Positions 1 to 11,452 of a stretch of DNA of 64,000 nucleotides are shown here, piece by piece. Both the position numbers and the translations under genes were made by a program. The stretch spans positions 15,919,808 to 15,983,807 of the forward strand of contig NC_088315.1 of the NCBI RefSeq assembly GCF_910592395.1. Direction: 5' to 3'. Each line of letters begins with the position of its first letter. Positions within the stretch are counted from its first letter, which is position 1. The notes beneath the pieces were generated by a model. The model ran no database searches. It was not told the DNA's origin and worked only from the letters and a program-made list of their open reading frames with translations. This stretch comes from Lineus longissimus (taxonomy: Eukaryota > Nemertea > Pilidiophora > Heteronemertea > Lineidae).

Positions 1-1
1 G

Positions 2-145
2 TGGTATCTGACTGTACACCCTCGTGATGGTTATGGCAAGGGAACCAAGCCAAAGTCAAAGCCAAAGAAGATCCAACCCAAAAAGGATCCGAGCCAAAGA
101 AGATCTAAGCCAAAGAAGAACAACTTGGCTGAACTCTCTGCCTGA
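2..145 (+). CDS. C-terminal end of a lysine-rich reading frame, partial at the left edge
   Basis: Reading from base 2, an open frame enters from the left edge and stops at a TGA at 143-145, giving 47 codons. The second half is built on a repeated Lys-Pro-Lys-Lys theme (KPKSKPKK and similar), encoded by a degenerate AAGCCAAAGAAG DNA repeat. Such a tail is basic and probably disordered. I do not recognise the protein. It could be the last exon of the gene whose other exons lie just to the right, or the tail of an unrelated or mobile-element protein. Confidence 0.3.
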   Translation, partial: WYLTVHPRDGYGKGTKPKSKPKKIQPKKDPSQRRSKPKKNNLAELSA

Positions 146-643
146 ATCAACATCTTAAAATTGAAATTTCAGATCCGTCAACATTGCCTATTGATGCACA
201 TCCAGTCTCTGTGGTTGATCCTGTCCATGGAGAGGTCCAGGCAGATGCACTGCTACGATCTGGTAACAGCATCAATACTTTTTTTGAATGATGTGTATTA
301 AAGGAAACCTGTCGCGCAACGCTTATAACATTAAGGAGTTTTGGATGGCCCGGTAGAAACCTAAGTCTGGACTATGCTCTCATTTATAAATCTGAGTAGT
401 ACCGAGGACATCAGTTGGTGGCACAGTTCTTCACTTTTTCCCATGAATACATCACCATTTACAGTCCAAGTCACATTTTAACTCCACCCTTGCGGTTTTG
501 GTGAGACAACCAATGCCTCCAGTTTTCCAGAAATTTCTCGTAGGCCGATTTGTAGTCTAAAGAGTTAATCTTAATGATTGTTATTGTAGACCGAGTGCAT
601 TGCAATGAATAGAATGTAATAATCATTCTGCTCCAACTTCCAG

Positions 644-1387
644 GACCCGTTTGATACTGTCAGCCAGCACTACCATGAACCACTGGATGCTGATGCGATC
701 CATTCACTTTACAATGCCTTGCAGCATCTCAACATTGACACCTTTGTGTCAGAGCTGCATGAGTGCATCCTGCTGAATATTAATGTCCAGCAAAGCAGGA
801 ACGAAGGGGATGCAGTCGATAATGCCAACTTTGGGTAAGACACGTTTTGAATTCATTAATGTTTGACTTTACCAGCAATTATTCTTGAGGCGGGGGGGGG
901 GGGGGGTGATGCAATAGACGGTCAGGCACCTGCAAAAAAGATGCACCTTGCCGCAGCAGAGGTCGTTATGACGTAATTCATGATCTTGTGACGTCATGCA
1001 ATGTAAATAGCGACCTCCATGGACCAGTGTGGGTTTTTTGGTAGGAATGGCCTGCCAAACATAAATGGGCCCATAGTAGCCGCATGCGACCTATATCCGC
1101 TCAGAAGTTTCTTGTTTGTTTTAAATGTCACTGTGATTACAGTATGAAGAGCAGTGCAGCTATAATCAACTTGCTCTTTAATACCCCCATTGACATTGAA
1201 GTTTTCTCTCAATCATTTCAGGCTTGCTGACGTAATGAGAGAGTACATCAATTCCAAGGATGGAACAGCTATTCCGTCATTGAGTAATGGAACATTTCCC
1301 AGAGAAATCCTTGTGATGCACGCTGTGTCAGTCTGGACGGAGGCTGTCACCATTCAAAACAAGGAAGAAATGACCAGGAGGCATTAA
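644..1387 (+). CDS. Last two exons of an unrecognised gene
   Basis: Exon 644-834 follows a good acceptor (pyrimidine-rich stretch, then CCAG) and ends at a GTAAGA donor. Exon 1222-1387 follows TTTCAG and ends at a TAA. The first exon has 191 nt and leaves two bases of a codon, and the second exon continues the same frame (phase 2), so the pair reads open for 118 codons. Visible motifs include DPFDTVSQHYHEPLDADAI and a C-terminal EEMTRRH. An upstream segment at about 172-261, between an AG acceptor and a GT donor, may be another exon, but its best-looking frame does not join in phase. The 387 bp intron holds a run of 15 G at 892-906. No family is recognised; a host gene or a transposon-derived gene are both possible. 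Confidence 0.4.
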
Positions 1388-1389
1388 TG

Positions 1390-1785
1390 AGGATATCATG
1401 TTGCCTGTTGAGGCATTCAACCTGGCATGGCCCCGAGTCCTTGCATTATTTCAATTAATTTGGTAAAGGCTGTATGCAGATTCAATCTGGCTGAGGAGAG
1501 TTAAAAGCTGTAGTGTATTGGCTCTGTCAACCTCTTGACTACCAAAACTTGAAAATCCCGGGATCCCAGGGTGGTCACATGGTTGCGAATTTGGGTCTGA
1601 CTTTCACGATGTATAGCGCCTGCCTACAACCGCCAAAGTCTGGTAACGAGGCACCATCTACCCAGGCATGCTCTAACTGACCCTTCTGTACATCAAACAC
1701 GCTAAAACAAGCAATAAAATAGCGTCCTAGCTCAAGGATATAAACATATTACTGAGATTGACCTGTTGGTCGTTGGGAAAAAACG
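1390..1785. other. Stretch without recognised features
   Basis: About 400 bp downstream of the two-exon gene. An AATAAA at about 1713 could serve as a polyadenylation signal for that gene. No coding region or repeat is supported. Confidence 0.3.
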
Positions 1786-2480
1786 AGTTTCAGTTGAACT
1801 GAAATTATTTTCAGTTGAACTGAAATTGTTGAACTGAAATTATTTTCAGTTAACTGATATGATTTTCAGTCAAGCTTATGTTATTTTAAGTTCAAGTGAA
1901 TCTAATTTCAGTATAACACTGTACTAAGAGAATAACATCTACTTACTTTGCCAAACTCTGATATTTGGAACTCCTTAGAAACAAAGTTTTCCAATCAATT
2001 CTCACTGGTTAATGAAGAACAATGCCTATAATGTCACCGAAGATTCCATAGAATTTACGTATAACTAGATGCTCTCTCTCTACTTTCTGTTGCACTATGG
2101 CGGTCCGATGCAGTCACAATTGCCTAATTTCAGTTGAACTCTAATTATTTTAAATCAAATTGATATTATTTCAAGTTGAACTGATATTATTTTGAATTAA
2201 ACCTAAAGTAAGTTTAACTGAAACTAAATTTAGTACAACACCGCAACTGGAATATTTTGTACTAAAAATATACATAGCGACTGCTAAACTTACTTCCCCA
2301 AAATCTGCTATTTGGGAATCTTCGGAAACAAAATATTTGAACAAATTCCCACTGGTTAATGAAGAAACAATGCCTGGATTGTTACCGGAAATTCCCGAGA
2401 AATTAAGTATGACTAGATGTACTCTGTATTTTCAGTTAAACTCATATTAATTTTCGTTGAACTGAAAATATTTTAAGTTA
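1786..2480 (+). repeat. Tandem duplication built on a TTCAGTT-G-AACTGAA palindrome
   Basis: The block 1786-2110 is repeated, diverged, at about 2125-2440, and a third copy starts near 2440. Each unit opens with several copies of a 15 bp palindrome (arms TTCAGTT and AACTGAA around one base) mixed with TTATTT. It then continues with a non-palindromic part that holds CACTGGTTAATGAAGAA in both copies (about 2005 and 2351). The structure is read directly from the sequence. It could be a foldback or MITE-type repeat that has been duplicated. Confidence 0.6.
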
Positions 2481-3985
2481 AAATTATATAAGGTTTATTG
2501 TGACCGCTCTGGAGCGCCATAGTACTGACACTTACAGTACTTACCAATACCACATATGGATTCTACGCTTGCCGATATTAAGAGGTTATGTTTCTTTCTG
2601 CAATGACTGTGACTCCAGTTACATTCAACAAGAACTAATGCCAGAATCCTAAACATCCTGCAAGTAGAAAGTGGCACTGAAGTGAAACAGTGAATAACTG
2701 AATAGCCAATATTCTTCTGTTTTCTTCTGTAAGAATTTTTACTGTGGATTCTTCTGATGAGACTACATTATATAATACGTGGGTTCTTGATTTGACAGGT
2801 CACAAGAGGTCAAACTCTAAATTACCTCCGCAGCTTGTGTCCTCATTATCAGTCGAAGACTCTAGATGTTTGAATATTAAGGTCAATGTGACCTACATTT
2901 CAGGTGTAAGTAGGTCAAGGTCATACTATGCAATGTGGGTAATATATTGAGAAACCTTAATGGTGTATCTTCAATTGAAGGGCATTATGCTAGAAACATA
3001 ACATAATGCTTGAATTGAAACCTTTTTGTCATTGCCCTACTTTTAAGGGTCACAGAGGTCGAACTCTAAAGTATCACAAAAGGTTGCACTTTTCATCATT
3101 ATTTGTCCTTAACTGTATATTATCTTCTGTAAAAAGTTGTATCTAAAAATTTTTCGGTCAGCTGAAAGGTCAAACACTCTGCGTCACAGAGGTTTTAAAT
3201 GGCAAGTATGTTATGGTCTATATGCATACTTGTTTAAATTATCTTTGCAAAGAGTGTAGCAAAGATTTCGTCTGCGCAGCACATAGTTTTGTATCAGTAT
3301 ACCTTTTGTACTTCTCATAAAATGTACTTAATCTACGACATTCTTAAGGAATGTGTGCAGTAGGCTGAATGGTCATCACAAGCAGTCGCTACAGGCAACT
3401 TACGTCTTACAGACATTGAAATGGCCTTTTGCATTTTTTGTGATTCAGACAAGTGTTGAAAAAGAAATTGTTATTGTGTAATTATTCTGCAGTATGGTAG
3501 TTCAGTGCCGCAGTGGCGGAATGAGTTATGTATTTGCAAGAACTGAATTTATGAAAAGGACTTTCATAAATACTGTAAACTGTGAAATTTTGCAATGATA
3601 AATGTCAGTTAATTTGGTGATAGATAACTATTGCATAGGCTGCCACAATTTAATTGAAACTGTATCACATTTGAATTCATTACATTTTTTAAGTTCCATT
3701 TTACAACGTATTTGCAAAAATTGCAAATATAAATTATTCGCGAAAAAATTCACAGTTTACATTTTACAAAGTAAAGTTTTGTTTTGCTAGTATGACAAGA
3801 CTATCTTTGGCATTCATCGATGGTGTTCATGCTAAGGAAGAGCTATTTTATGTTAATATTGCAATCATTAATTTGTGCGAAATAAAAAAATGACACCTAT
3901 GTGTTTGTAACAGCTTGACAATTTATGTAGTAAAATTCCTAATCTATGAAATATTGTCATTTCAGTCTATTTGTGTTTAGAATGT
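2481..3985. other. AT-rich intergenic stretch without recognised genes
   Basis: Short open frames here have no recognisable domain. Phrases such as GGTCACAGAGGTC recur between 2790 and 3200 and resemble interspersed repeat debris. Nothing else is supported. Confidence 0.3.
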
Positions 3986-3989
3986 GTGT

Positions 3990-4925
3990 ATGTAGGAAAG
4001 ACGGTAGAGGTGCCATAGTCCAAATTTCATCTTGCTGTGACTGTCTTATCCCCTCTCAACATGTTGGTGCGGCTGTGGATATGCTACAGCTGTGACCGTC
4101 TCATTATCACTTACGTTGTAGACAAGATGATGAAGGTGCCACGGCTGATTCTGTCCGTATGACTCAAGACAAGTGAGAATGTATTAAGAACATGTTTCGT
4201 GTTTTATTTTTCTACTGAAACTGCCTCCAAGAAATGATAGTGGTGGGCTGTCCCCCACTCCCAATCCAAATAAGAGTATGCAAGTCCCTTCAGTATTAAA
4301 CTAGGCATATGTTCTTGAGCAACGGCATCACATCCCTATCAAAATGATAGGAGGTATGGAGTAAAAGACAAAGGTGCCAGTCAGTTTCCTGATTTGGTCT
4401 GATTATGACCGTCTCCTCGTCTCTTACCATGTTGGCACGGTGGCAGAGGTGTCTGGCCCAATCTGGCATGGTTGTTATGGTCACCTTGTCTCTCACCGTT
4501 TTGGCAAGACCGTAGAGCGACCAGGCCCACTTCGGTCTGCATATGACTGTACTATCTCCCTTGATTTGTTGGCACGATGGTGTTCCAGACCAAATTCTGT
4601 CTGGTTGTGGCTATCACCTCTCTCTTACCATTATGGTAAGAAGGTGTCATTCGCAACTCAGTCTGGTTGTCCTGTATCTCATCTCTATCGTCGAGTCGGC
4701 AAGACAGCGGAGATGCCAGTTCCAATTTGGTTTGGTTGAGACTGTCCAACCTCTCTTATCGTGTTGGCTAAATCCATCAGATTGTGACTGCCTCATCTCT
4801 CACGCGGTGTTCAAATAACAGACGACATGCCAGAACAAATTTTGGTCTGGCTGTGACTGACCCACTGTGTTGGAACGACTGTAGAGGTGCCAGACCCAAT
4901 TTCTTCTGGTTTTGGATGTCATGTC
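3990..4925 (+). repeat. Degenerate minisatellite with a period near 67 bp
   Basis: A unit containing TTGGCACGGT, AGAGGTGCCAG, CCAATTTGGTCTGGTTGT and GACTGTCTCATCTCTC recurs at about 4432, 4500, 4567, 4632, 4697, 4760 and 4868. The spacing is 65-70 bp. Two earlier, more diverged copies lie at about 3995-4115. The repeat keeps open frames in several phases, which explains the overlapping short open frames on both strands. None of these is a supported gene. Confidence 0.7.
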
Positions 4926-5404
4926 TCTGCCACATGTTAATATAGAGGGTCATCATCAATAGAAATCCTGTGTGAACACATCCTGATGAAATCAGTAGGG
5001 CCAGAGAAGCGAACAACCCCCGATTTCCTCGGGATGGTATGGAGAATTGTTGCCCCTCAAGGCACTGTGGGCAAAGTTTTTCATGAGAAGTTTCAGAGCT
5101 TGCTCATGTACACAGGGCCCCCTCACAGTGCCTTTCGTGGGCGAACTGTCTGTGTCTAACCCACAGAGGAAAATTAAGAGGAAGATATGAACAAATGTAT
5201 GTACTGCATGTACAGGATGCATTACTCCATGTAGGCAATGAGCAAAAGTTTAAATCTCATCAGGTACAGTGAGAAAAGTTGTTCCGATTAAATATGCACT
5301 CTTTCTCAATCTCTCCTCAGTACCTTCCCTAAACTGCCCCGAGCGAACTACGTTAAGGAAATGGTGGGATTGTGGAGCTGTATTAGGCGCACCCTTACTC
5401 TCAC

Positions 5405-5720
5405 TCGTAGTATTGGCCACATTACCATACATGTATGGTATTTTCTCTCAAAATAAGATGGTAATGTCAATATACCATGTGCGAATCAGGCATGCACCCT
5501 TACGAAAAAACTACATGTGGTAAAAAACCATGGTAATCAAAATAAAGATGTTGGAAAAAATACCACATGTAGTATTGGTCACATTACCATACATGCATGG
5601 TATTTTCTCTCAAATTAACATGGTAATGTCAATATACCATTGTGCGAAACAGGCATGCAAAATTTGAAACCACACGGGAAAAAATAATCCCATGTGGTAA
5701 TATCCTGGGTCCGGTTGTTA
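5405..5720 (+). repeat. Two-copy tandem repeat (period about 163 bp) rich in palindromes
   Basis: GTAGTATTGG(C/T)CACATTACCAT at 5407 recurs at 5570. Both copies continue with a palindromic ATGGTA/TACCAT core and end near GCGAA(T/A)CAGGCATGCA. Between them are inverted ACATGTGGTA and TACCACATGT arms. The repeat lies just left of a transposase-like fragment and may be the subterminal part of the same element. Confidence 0.55.
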
Positions 5721-5831
5721 GAAAGCATGTCCGCTCAGCTGACACGTTTTTTAACAAACGGACCCTGTACACCACATGGTATTTTGAAACCAAGCTGGGA
5801 CAGCTGTACATGTCAATAAGTAAGGATTTAA

Positions 5832-6158
5832 TTACAAAGTTACATGCTCGAGATGGTCTTCTTTGACTGCTGGTACAGCTGGAAGTTGTGATATCTCTGC
5901 ATCCCCAGGTACTAGGTATAGTTTAATGCTCGTCTTCTCTTCCAGTTCCTTTAGCATGCTCTGGGCATCACGAATCTCAGTGCCAGTCATTGTTGCCCCA
6001 TCTGCCAGGCATCTAATGAACGTTCCCACTCCATCGCAGGCCCCTTTTCCATGAACACTGAAGTTCCACCAAACTTTAAACCTAATCTGGAAGGGTATGT
6101 TGGACAACAGGTGGAGATTGTGACGACCCCTGCATTGGGTAACAAGACCATCGCTCAT
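5832..6158 (-). pseudogene. Fragment of a DDE-type transposase-like protein with an SDG...HGKG motif
   Basis: A 108-codon open frame carries SDG near its start, then CRGRHNLHLLSNIPFQIRFK, WNFS, HGKGACDGVG and, further on, KELEEKTSIKLYLV. This order (SDG, YLL/HLL-SN-PF, WNF, HGKG-DG-G) is one I associate with a transposase-like family that is repeated in aquatic animal genomes. I cannot name the superfamily. The frame lacks the N-terminal part of such a protein, and the segment after HGKGACDGVG looks damaged because the usual GG-KR-type sequence is missing. It is therefore called a relic. The adjoining palindromic repeats on the left may belong to the same element. Confidence 0.45.
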
Positions 6159-6919
6159 GAAGTACAGTTAAGTTATATTCGGATGGTTGTCCCCCAGGAA
6201 TAGTAGAATGGGGATCAGGTGGCACCAGATGGTTGATGGTGAATGTCTGTTATTAGTGAGGTTTCGCACCCTCACGAACTGCGAAAACCGAACACGAAAA
6301 GAGTAATACGTCATCAATTTTTGCCTTCCCAAGTTCGTAAGTGGAAGTTCGGTTTTCGTCGCCTCTGGAACATGGGTAATTTTCATTGTGGATATTGATT
6401 ACTTTTTTTCGGATCGGCCGAACAGTGCAGTGCGAATTACGTCTATGCATGACGTAGTCCATTTATGTGTGAATAGATGTCGGATTTCGTCTTTGGTAGA
6501 TATAAGACACGAGGATTTGGCAGATTATTTGTTCGTTTTGCGGCGAAGAGGTCAGTTCAAACTAGGTCTATATGTCTCATTTCTCAAATTCAATTTTGTA
6601 TTGTGTATGCCAATGCCAGTAGGTGTGTATGTGGTATAGTATATGCACTGATCCAAAAAGGGTAGGACTACCTTACACAGGACGTTTTCTTCTACTTTTT
6701 AAGTGCGAAATTCAATCCTTAACCCCTGCTCTAAATGTGCATACTGCTCTATCAGAAGAGGTTTGTAGTTTCAAAATGACAGCTGCGCACATCTTCAAGT
6801 TTAGGAATTCATAAACATAAGAAAAGTGAGTCTCCTGGCGTTTAATACACCATGGTGTGTAAGCTAGCTTCCAATTATGCTCAAAGGTTTTAACCTCTTC
6901 TTCTTTTGATAGCATCACG

Positions 6920-8315
6920 ATGCCACGAATCGGTACTCAATACAATGAAGTCTTAGATGAAGTTATGCTCCGCGAGGTTGTGGCGAGGTGCATCAACCCC
7001 GCTAAAGGAAAGTCAACACCAGCTCAGTGGCAACGAGTCACGGATGCTGTCAACTTGTACCTTAAGAAGGAAACGAAATTTCGCCATCAGTCCTTGACGT
7101 TATCGGTATACACTCTGAGAGACAGATTATTTGACGCGATGTTTTTTTCCACATGTGCAGAAGTGGTGTGGATGAGGAAGAAGAGAGTAAAGTTCAATGG
7201 CTACTGACAGATTGGGTGCTTCTCCTTGACCAACCGAATGTAAAAGACCAAAAACCAAAGAAAACAAAGGCCAAGAAGGATGATGCCAAATTGGAATCAA
7301 AGGGACTACTAATCAGAGATGCAGCAATGCGGTCTTTGATAAAAGAAGGTAAATAGGCCCTAGGTGCAGTTAAGCTTGCTTACACCAAACAATTTGTAAA
7401 GCAAGAACAACATTTTGAAACCACAAATTGAATCTGATTAGCCAACTGAAAATTGTTTCTAAAGACTGTGTGTGGGTTTGCAGCGAGGCTTAGAACTTTA
7501 AATGGGCACTGTATGCAAAGCTGAAAACTGGCTCATTCGCTCCCACTTTAGCTGGAGCACCCATCGAACCCCTGCTCTCTCGCTAATAATGAATACAGTG
7601 TCCCTTTAAAATTTCTTCACTAAGGTGGTCATTTCATCTTTTGACCTCTATGACAATCAAGGCGCTACTTTCTATGCTTTCATTTTCCCTTGCCATGGTG
7701 GGAGAGAGAACAAAATTAATCAAGGGATGTGCCATTCCAGGAAAAGCTCACGTTGTTGAGCCTTGATGTTCCTCCATCATCCTAGCCACTAACAATCTAG
7801 TCCTGACCATCAGGAAATCTGACTGTTACAGCGAAAGCCACCACTTCCTGTTGTTTAACTTGTGTGTGACAGAGAGATATTTGGTTTGAGACTAAAATGC
7901 TTTTCATTTCATTCCAGACAAGAAGGCTGCCAATCTTCCAGACAAGAACACTCCCAATCCTTTCGAAGAAGCCCTAGAAGCAGATGAGGATGTTGAACCC
8001 GAGGATGATGCAGTAGCCATGGTAGTAGGCCCACAAACGCCTCCAACACGAAGGAGGAAAATGCGATCAGACGTTATCGAGTACCTAACAGAAAAAAATT
8101 TGAAAGACGACCGCTTCCGGGCAGAGGAAATTAGTTTCAAGGAAAAGAGGTTCCATAAGAAGGGCGAATTACGAGAGAAAGAACTTAATTTGCAAAAAGT
8201 ACAACTTGATCAGGAGACAAAGTTGCACGAGGAGGAACTTAGGTTACAGTGTGAACAGCAGAAGCAGATGAGTGATCTTGTTATGGCTTTGCTCAAGAAC
8301 CATGCTAAGAACTAG
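6920..8315 (+). CDS. Myb/SANT-like DNA-binding protein of a Harbinger-type element, probably broken
   Basis: The ATG at 6920 opens a frame with a predicted helix-rich N-terminus that contains WQRVTDAVNLYL and SVYTLRDRLFD. This resembles the trihelix/Myb-like second protein of PIF/Harbinger elements, which helps the nuclease bind DNA and enter the nucleus. Near 7140-7160 the frame changes. The continuation (SGVDEEEESKVQWLL, then lysine-rich KPKKTKAKK) is in another frame, so there is either a small deletion or a short intron before the TGTGCAG at about 7160. A clear intron spans 7349-7917 (GTAAAT donor, CATTCCAG acceptor). The last exon, 7918-8315, encodes an acidic stretch, a TPPTRRRK basic patch and a long charged helix (KEKRFHKKGELREKEL), probably a coiled coil. 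The stop is at 8313-8315. Confidence 0.5.
7495..7612. mobile_element. Short MITE-like inverted repeat inside the intron
   Basis: ACTTTAAATGGGCACTGTAT at 7495 faces its near-complement AATACAGTGTCCCTTTAAAAT ending at 7612. The whole unit is about 118 bp and has no coding capacity. The CTTTAAAGGGACA-type terminus is shared with the unit at 25547-25777. Confidence 0.5.
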
Positions 8316-8897
8316 GACCTACTGTGATGTATATTACATCACTGGTACACATGATTTGTAGCCTGTTTACAGGACGACCAAGAGAAAGTTTCATTAGGTA
8401 ATTTTTCATATATGTGGACTATCATAGCAGGGTCATAGCTGCAGGGACAATTTCATTCCCTGCTAATCTGAAATTGACACCCTTTGGAATGAATAACAAA
8501 TCAAAACTTTATAGAAATTCACAGAAATATACAAAATACATTCCATTGTTAGTTGATACATTTTTTTTCCAAATTTTCAACTTTCAATATACATGTACAC
8601 CTCTGGCAACTATGAATAAACTGTCATTACATGCATTTCACAGCAGTTAATTTTTTTCCATTCTTGCACGGTAGAAGGTACCAATTTCTTTGTACAGTCC
8701 ATTACGGTAAAAGTCATCCAAGATAGACCTCCAACTGAGGTGGATGGACGTAAAAGTACCTGGAAGTGACAGAGCCATACAAACATGTATGACAGTTCAC
8801 GGGTAAACCACCAACAAGGGACAGCTTAGCGACTGCTTGCAAGAAAACCTTTAAAAGTTCTTCTTAAAATCTAGGAAGGCGTATCAGTTTACCAAAT

Positions 8898-9303
8898 TGC
8901 CCTTCAACTGCCTCGCGCACAGACGACGGCCCTATTAAAAGAGTAGCTCGTTCTGATCATGAGTATTCCTGTATGGAGGTATGAGAAAGTCCCTAGTAAG
9001 GTAGGCTGGGTCCCCATATAGGCAGAATGGGTCGTGGTGTCTGTCCTCCCAACGTCCTGCCTGGAACTGGTCAAGAACGACACAGCAAGAAGCAGTCGTG
9101 TCATCGACCTTCGATCGGACCAAAGAGGTTGGCGATGATCCCATCCGGTGTCACAATCATCTGAAAACTTGATGGCGTTCACCCTCTTGTGGCCGTTGTA
9201 ACATTTTCGCTGTAGATGAATCGGACGGCATATGGGCCTCACAGTCCCATCGATGAAGCCAATGCAGTTTCGCAGAGGGGCACCTTTGGCGTGAATGGTG
9301 TTC
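8898..9303 (-). pseudogene. PIF/Harbinger DDE transposase, broken fragment
   Basis: Read on the - strand, the region contains in order GFIDGTVRPICRP, QRKCYNGHKRVNAIKF, MIVTPDGIIANLFGP with EGR before an in-frame stop, and then FCLYGDPAYLTRDFLIPPYR. In HARBI1-like nucleases the first motif carries the first catalytic Asp (FIDGT) and GDPAY carries the second. The pieces lie in two frames. One extra T after AAGTT shifts the frame at about 9172, and a TGA replaces a codon after EGR. The N-terminal part should lie to the right of 9303 and the C-terminal Glu region to the left of 8898, but neither is clear. The gene is convergent with the Myb-like gene, as expected for this superfamily. Confidence 0.65.
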
Positions 9304-10114
9304 AGGCGTTATCCTGACTCTAGTAAAATAATAGGACTGTATGTGACTAAGAGACGAAAATAACAAACATAATAAAGTTCCAAGACTCACCCTTGTTGTC
9401 TTCTATACTTTAGTCGACTATTCCAGTGTCTATCTAGCCGCATGTGGAGTGGCTGGCTTGAATCTGCCAACATTCATCCTGCTGCTGTCCACATACGTTT
9501 TATATTTATATATATACACAAGTTCCAATCCACGAATTGATAGAATCACGAATTCAACGAAGAACGAGCACTACGCGAACGTAACGATTATGGCGGCGGT
9601 AGCGTTCCGTAAGTAATAAATGTACAAAGCGAACTAATTTAATCACGGAACCGCGAACGATGCGGTTACTCAAAGACAACTTCTAATGATCAACGACAAA
9701 CACGATATGAGACAAAGTTCATACATAAACGGACATGTAAAAAGCCGGAGACGCGCCGAGCTAGCTCGAAAATAAATAAATCAACACGTGCATCGGCCCG
9801 CGAAAAGGTCAAAGTTCAATGCAACGCATCACGAACGTAGGCAGGCGGCGGTCCCGCGAAAACTCGAAATGATACTGATTATAAACGGCGATCACTAAGA
9901 AAACACATGAAGATGACTTCTAAAACAACACAATGCGGTTTCTCTAAGGGTTAATCCTCCTGAAGAATATCACAAATTCGTGAACCGAATCGAATAAAGG
10001 TCTAAAAAATCACTAATTGAAGGAGCAAACGCTAGTCCCATGAAAGTCCGCAATACCTTTTTCTCCTTCTTCTCCGGCTATTTTTAGCGCATAATGTAAC
10101 TATGACGACGTGAA
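9304..10114. other. Interior of the Harbinger-type element without a clear gene
   Basis: The N-terminal part of the transposase is expected here on the - strand, but no convincing frame is visible. The stretch is rich in CGAA/GCGA-type words, similar to those near the element ends. Confidence 0.25.
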
Positions 10115-11061
10115 CCAAGGAGGACACCGCGGTGACGTCACATCACGTGATCCCGACCCATATTAGTGATCGCTATGGCCAATCAGATTCAGTCTACTCA
10201 CAGCACCAGCACTGAACACATCTCCACGTCTCACTGTCTGGTGCGCTCCTATACACAAAAACACCAATAGACATGAAATATTGCAATACCTAGTATGGAT
10301 TCTTTCTGTGTAAAATAAAATTTACAGAGCAGATTAACTTCCACGAATAAAAAAGACGTTTGGCGTGGCCAATTAAGTGCGGAAATAATGTCTCCGCTAA
10401 AATACACTAAGAAATACACTAGGCAATACACTACGCAATATACAGTAGAGGTGCAGTTGAGTTCGTTATTGTTTTGACTTAGAAGCCCGCCCATATCATA
10501 ATATATTCATGTATTCATGAAGTATGAACTCATTTCTGTCCCATACAACTCTGAGAACAGTCAATTTCTCCTTAAATCATCACCGAAACCGCGATATCCG
10601 CAGGAAGATTTCGTTCTAGTGTCCGAAAATGCATGATCTTACAGGGGCGCTAACTCGACAAATAGAGGGGATCTATGGGGATCTATGCGAGTTTTAGGTC
10701 CTACAGGTCTCGAACTTGTTAAATCTGTAAACATGCCTCCAAATCCCATTATGATAATGAAGAGATTGCCCATATCTGGGAGACTGTTTTGAAACCATCG
10801 CTAATTTTGGAAGATCGGTGCCCGGCTATTTGGTTAAAAAAACCTATTTTTCCCCATCAAAACAGCACTTTTCATTATTCAAATGATAGCTTATTGTCTG
10901 AAGACTTATTTCATAGCAGAAAAGTACTAATAACTCTGATTTGATGCGAAAAATCTAACTTTTTTGATGACTTGATTTTCCCTTGGCCGTGGATCGAGTT
11001 TGTTTACAATATGCAGCGCCATCTTGGAAAAGCCGTGATGTCACCGCGGTATCCTCCTTGG
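10115..11061. mobile_element. 947 bp non-autonomous DNA element with 27 bp terminal inverted repeats and a 7 bp target duplication
   Basis: The left end starts CCAAGGAGGACACCGCGGTG. The right end read in reverse starts CCAAGGAGGATACCGCGGTG. The arms match at 25 of 27 bases. The bases just outside are ACGTGAA on both sides (10108-10114 and 11062-11068), a 7 bp direct repeat. No long reading frame lies within, so the element would depend on a transposase made elsewhere. The superfamily is not assigned. It interrupts the Harbinger-type element, so it is the younger of the two. The left arm holds a TGACGTCA palindrome. Confidence 0.7.
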
Positions 11062-11452
11062 ACGTGAACCAGATTCCGCTCAGCGTCACTCGCCCCAACA
11101 GATGGCATCAGCGAATTCTTGGAATCTTGGAATCTGGAACTGAAGAAGTTCTCGAGTGTCACTTATCGATTGGGGTAGGCAAGTCTCGCAAAAAAAATGC
11201 ACAAAGCTGATACCCCATCCATAACACATCTATTACGTAACACGAATCGTTCAGGAAATCGAAGGGCAGCAGCAAGTCGGTAGATGTCTTGTTTCTCGAA
11301 TCGGAAGAATGCCCAGCACTGCGCATTTAAATAGAATAGTCACCTGGATTAAACGTTGGTTTATCTGGGTCGTAAGTACTCTCCTGTACCCCTGGCAAAA
11401 GGAATAGAAGCACGTCCTCTTCATCCTCGCCGGCTAACAACATAGGCCTATA

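Noticed and set aside
172-261. Exon joined to 644-834
   Set aside because: The frame with natural composition ends in a different phase from the next exon, and the in-phase frame has an unlikely residue mix. It was left as a remark only.
4374-4818. Overlapping open frames of 91-121 codons on + and 65-79 codons on -
   Set aside because: They lie inside the 67 bp minisatellite, occur in several frames at once and have no domain. They reflect the repeat.
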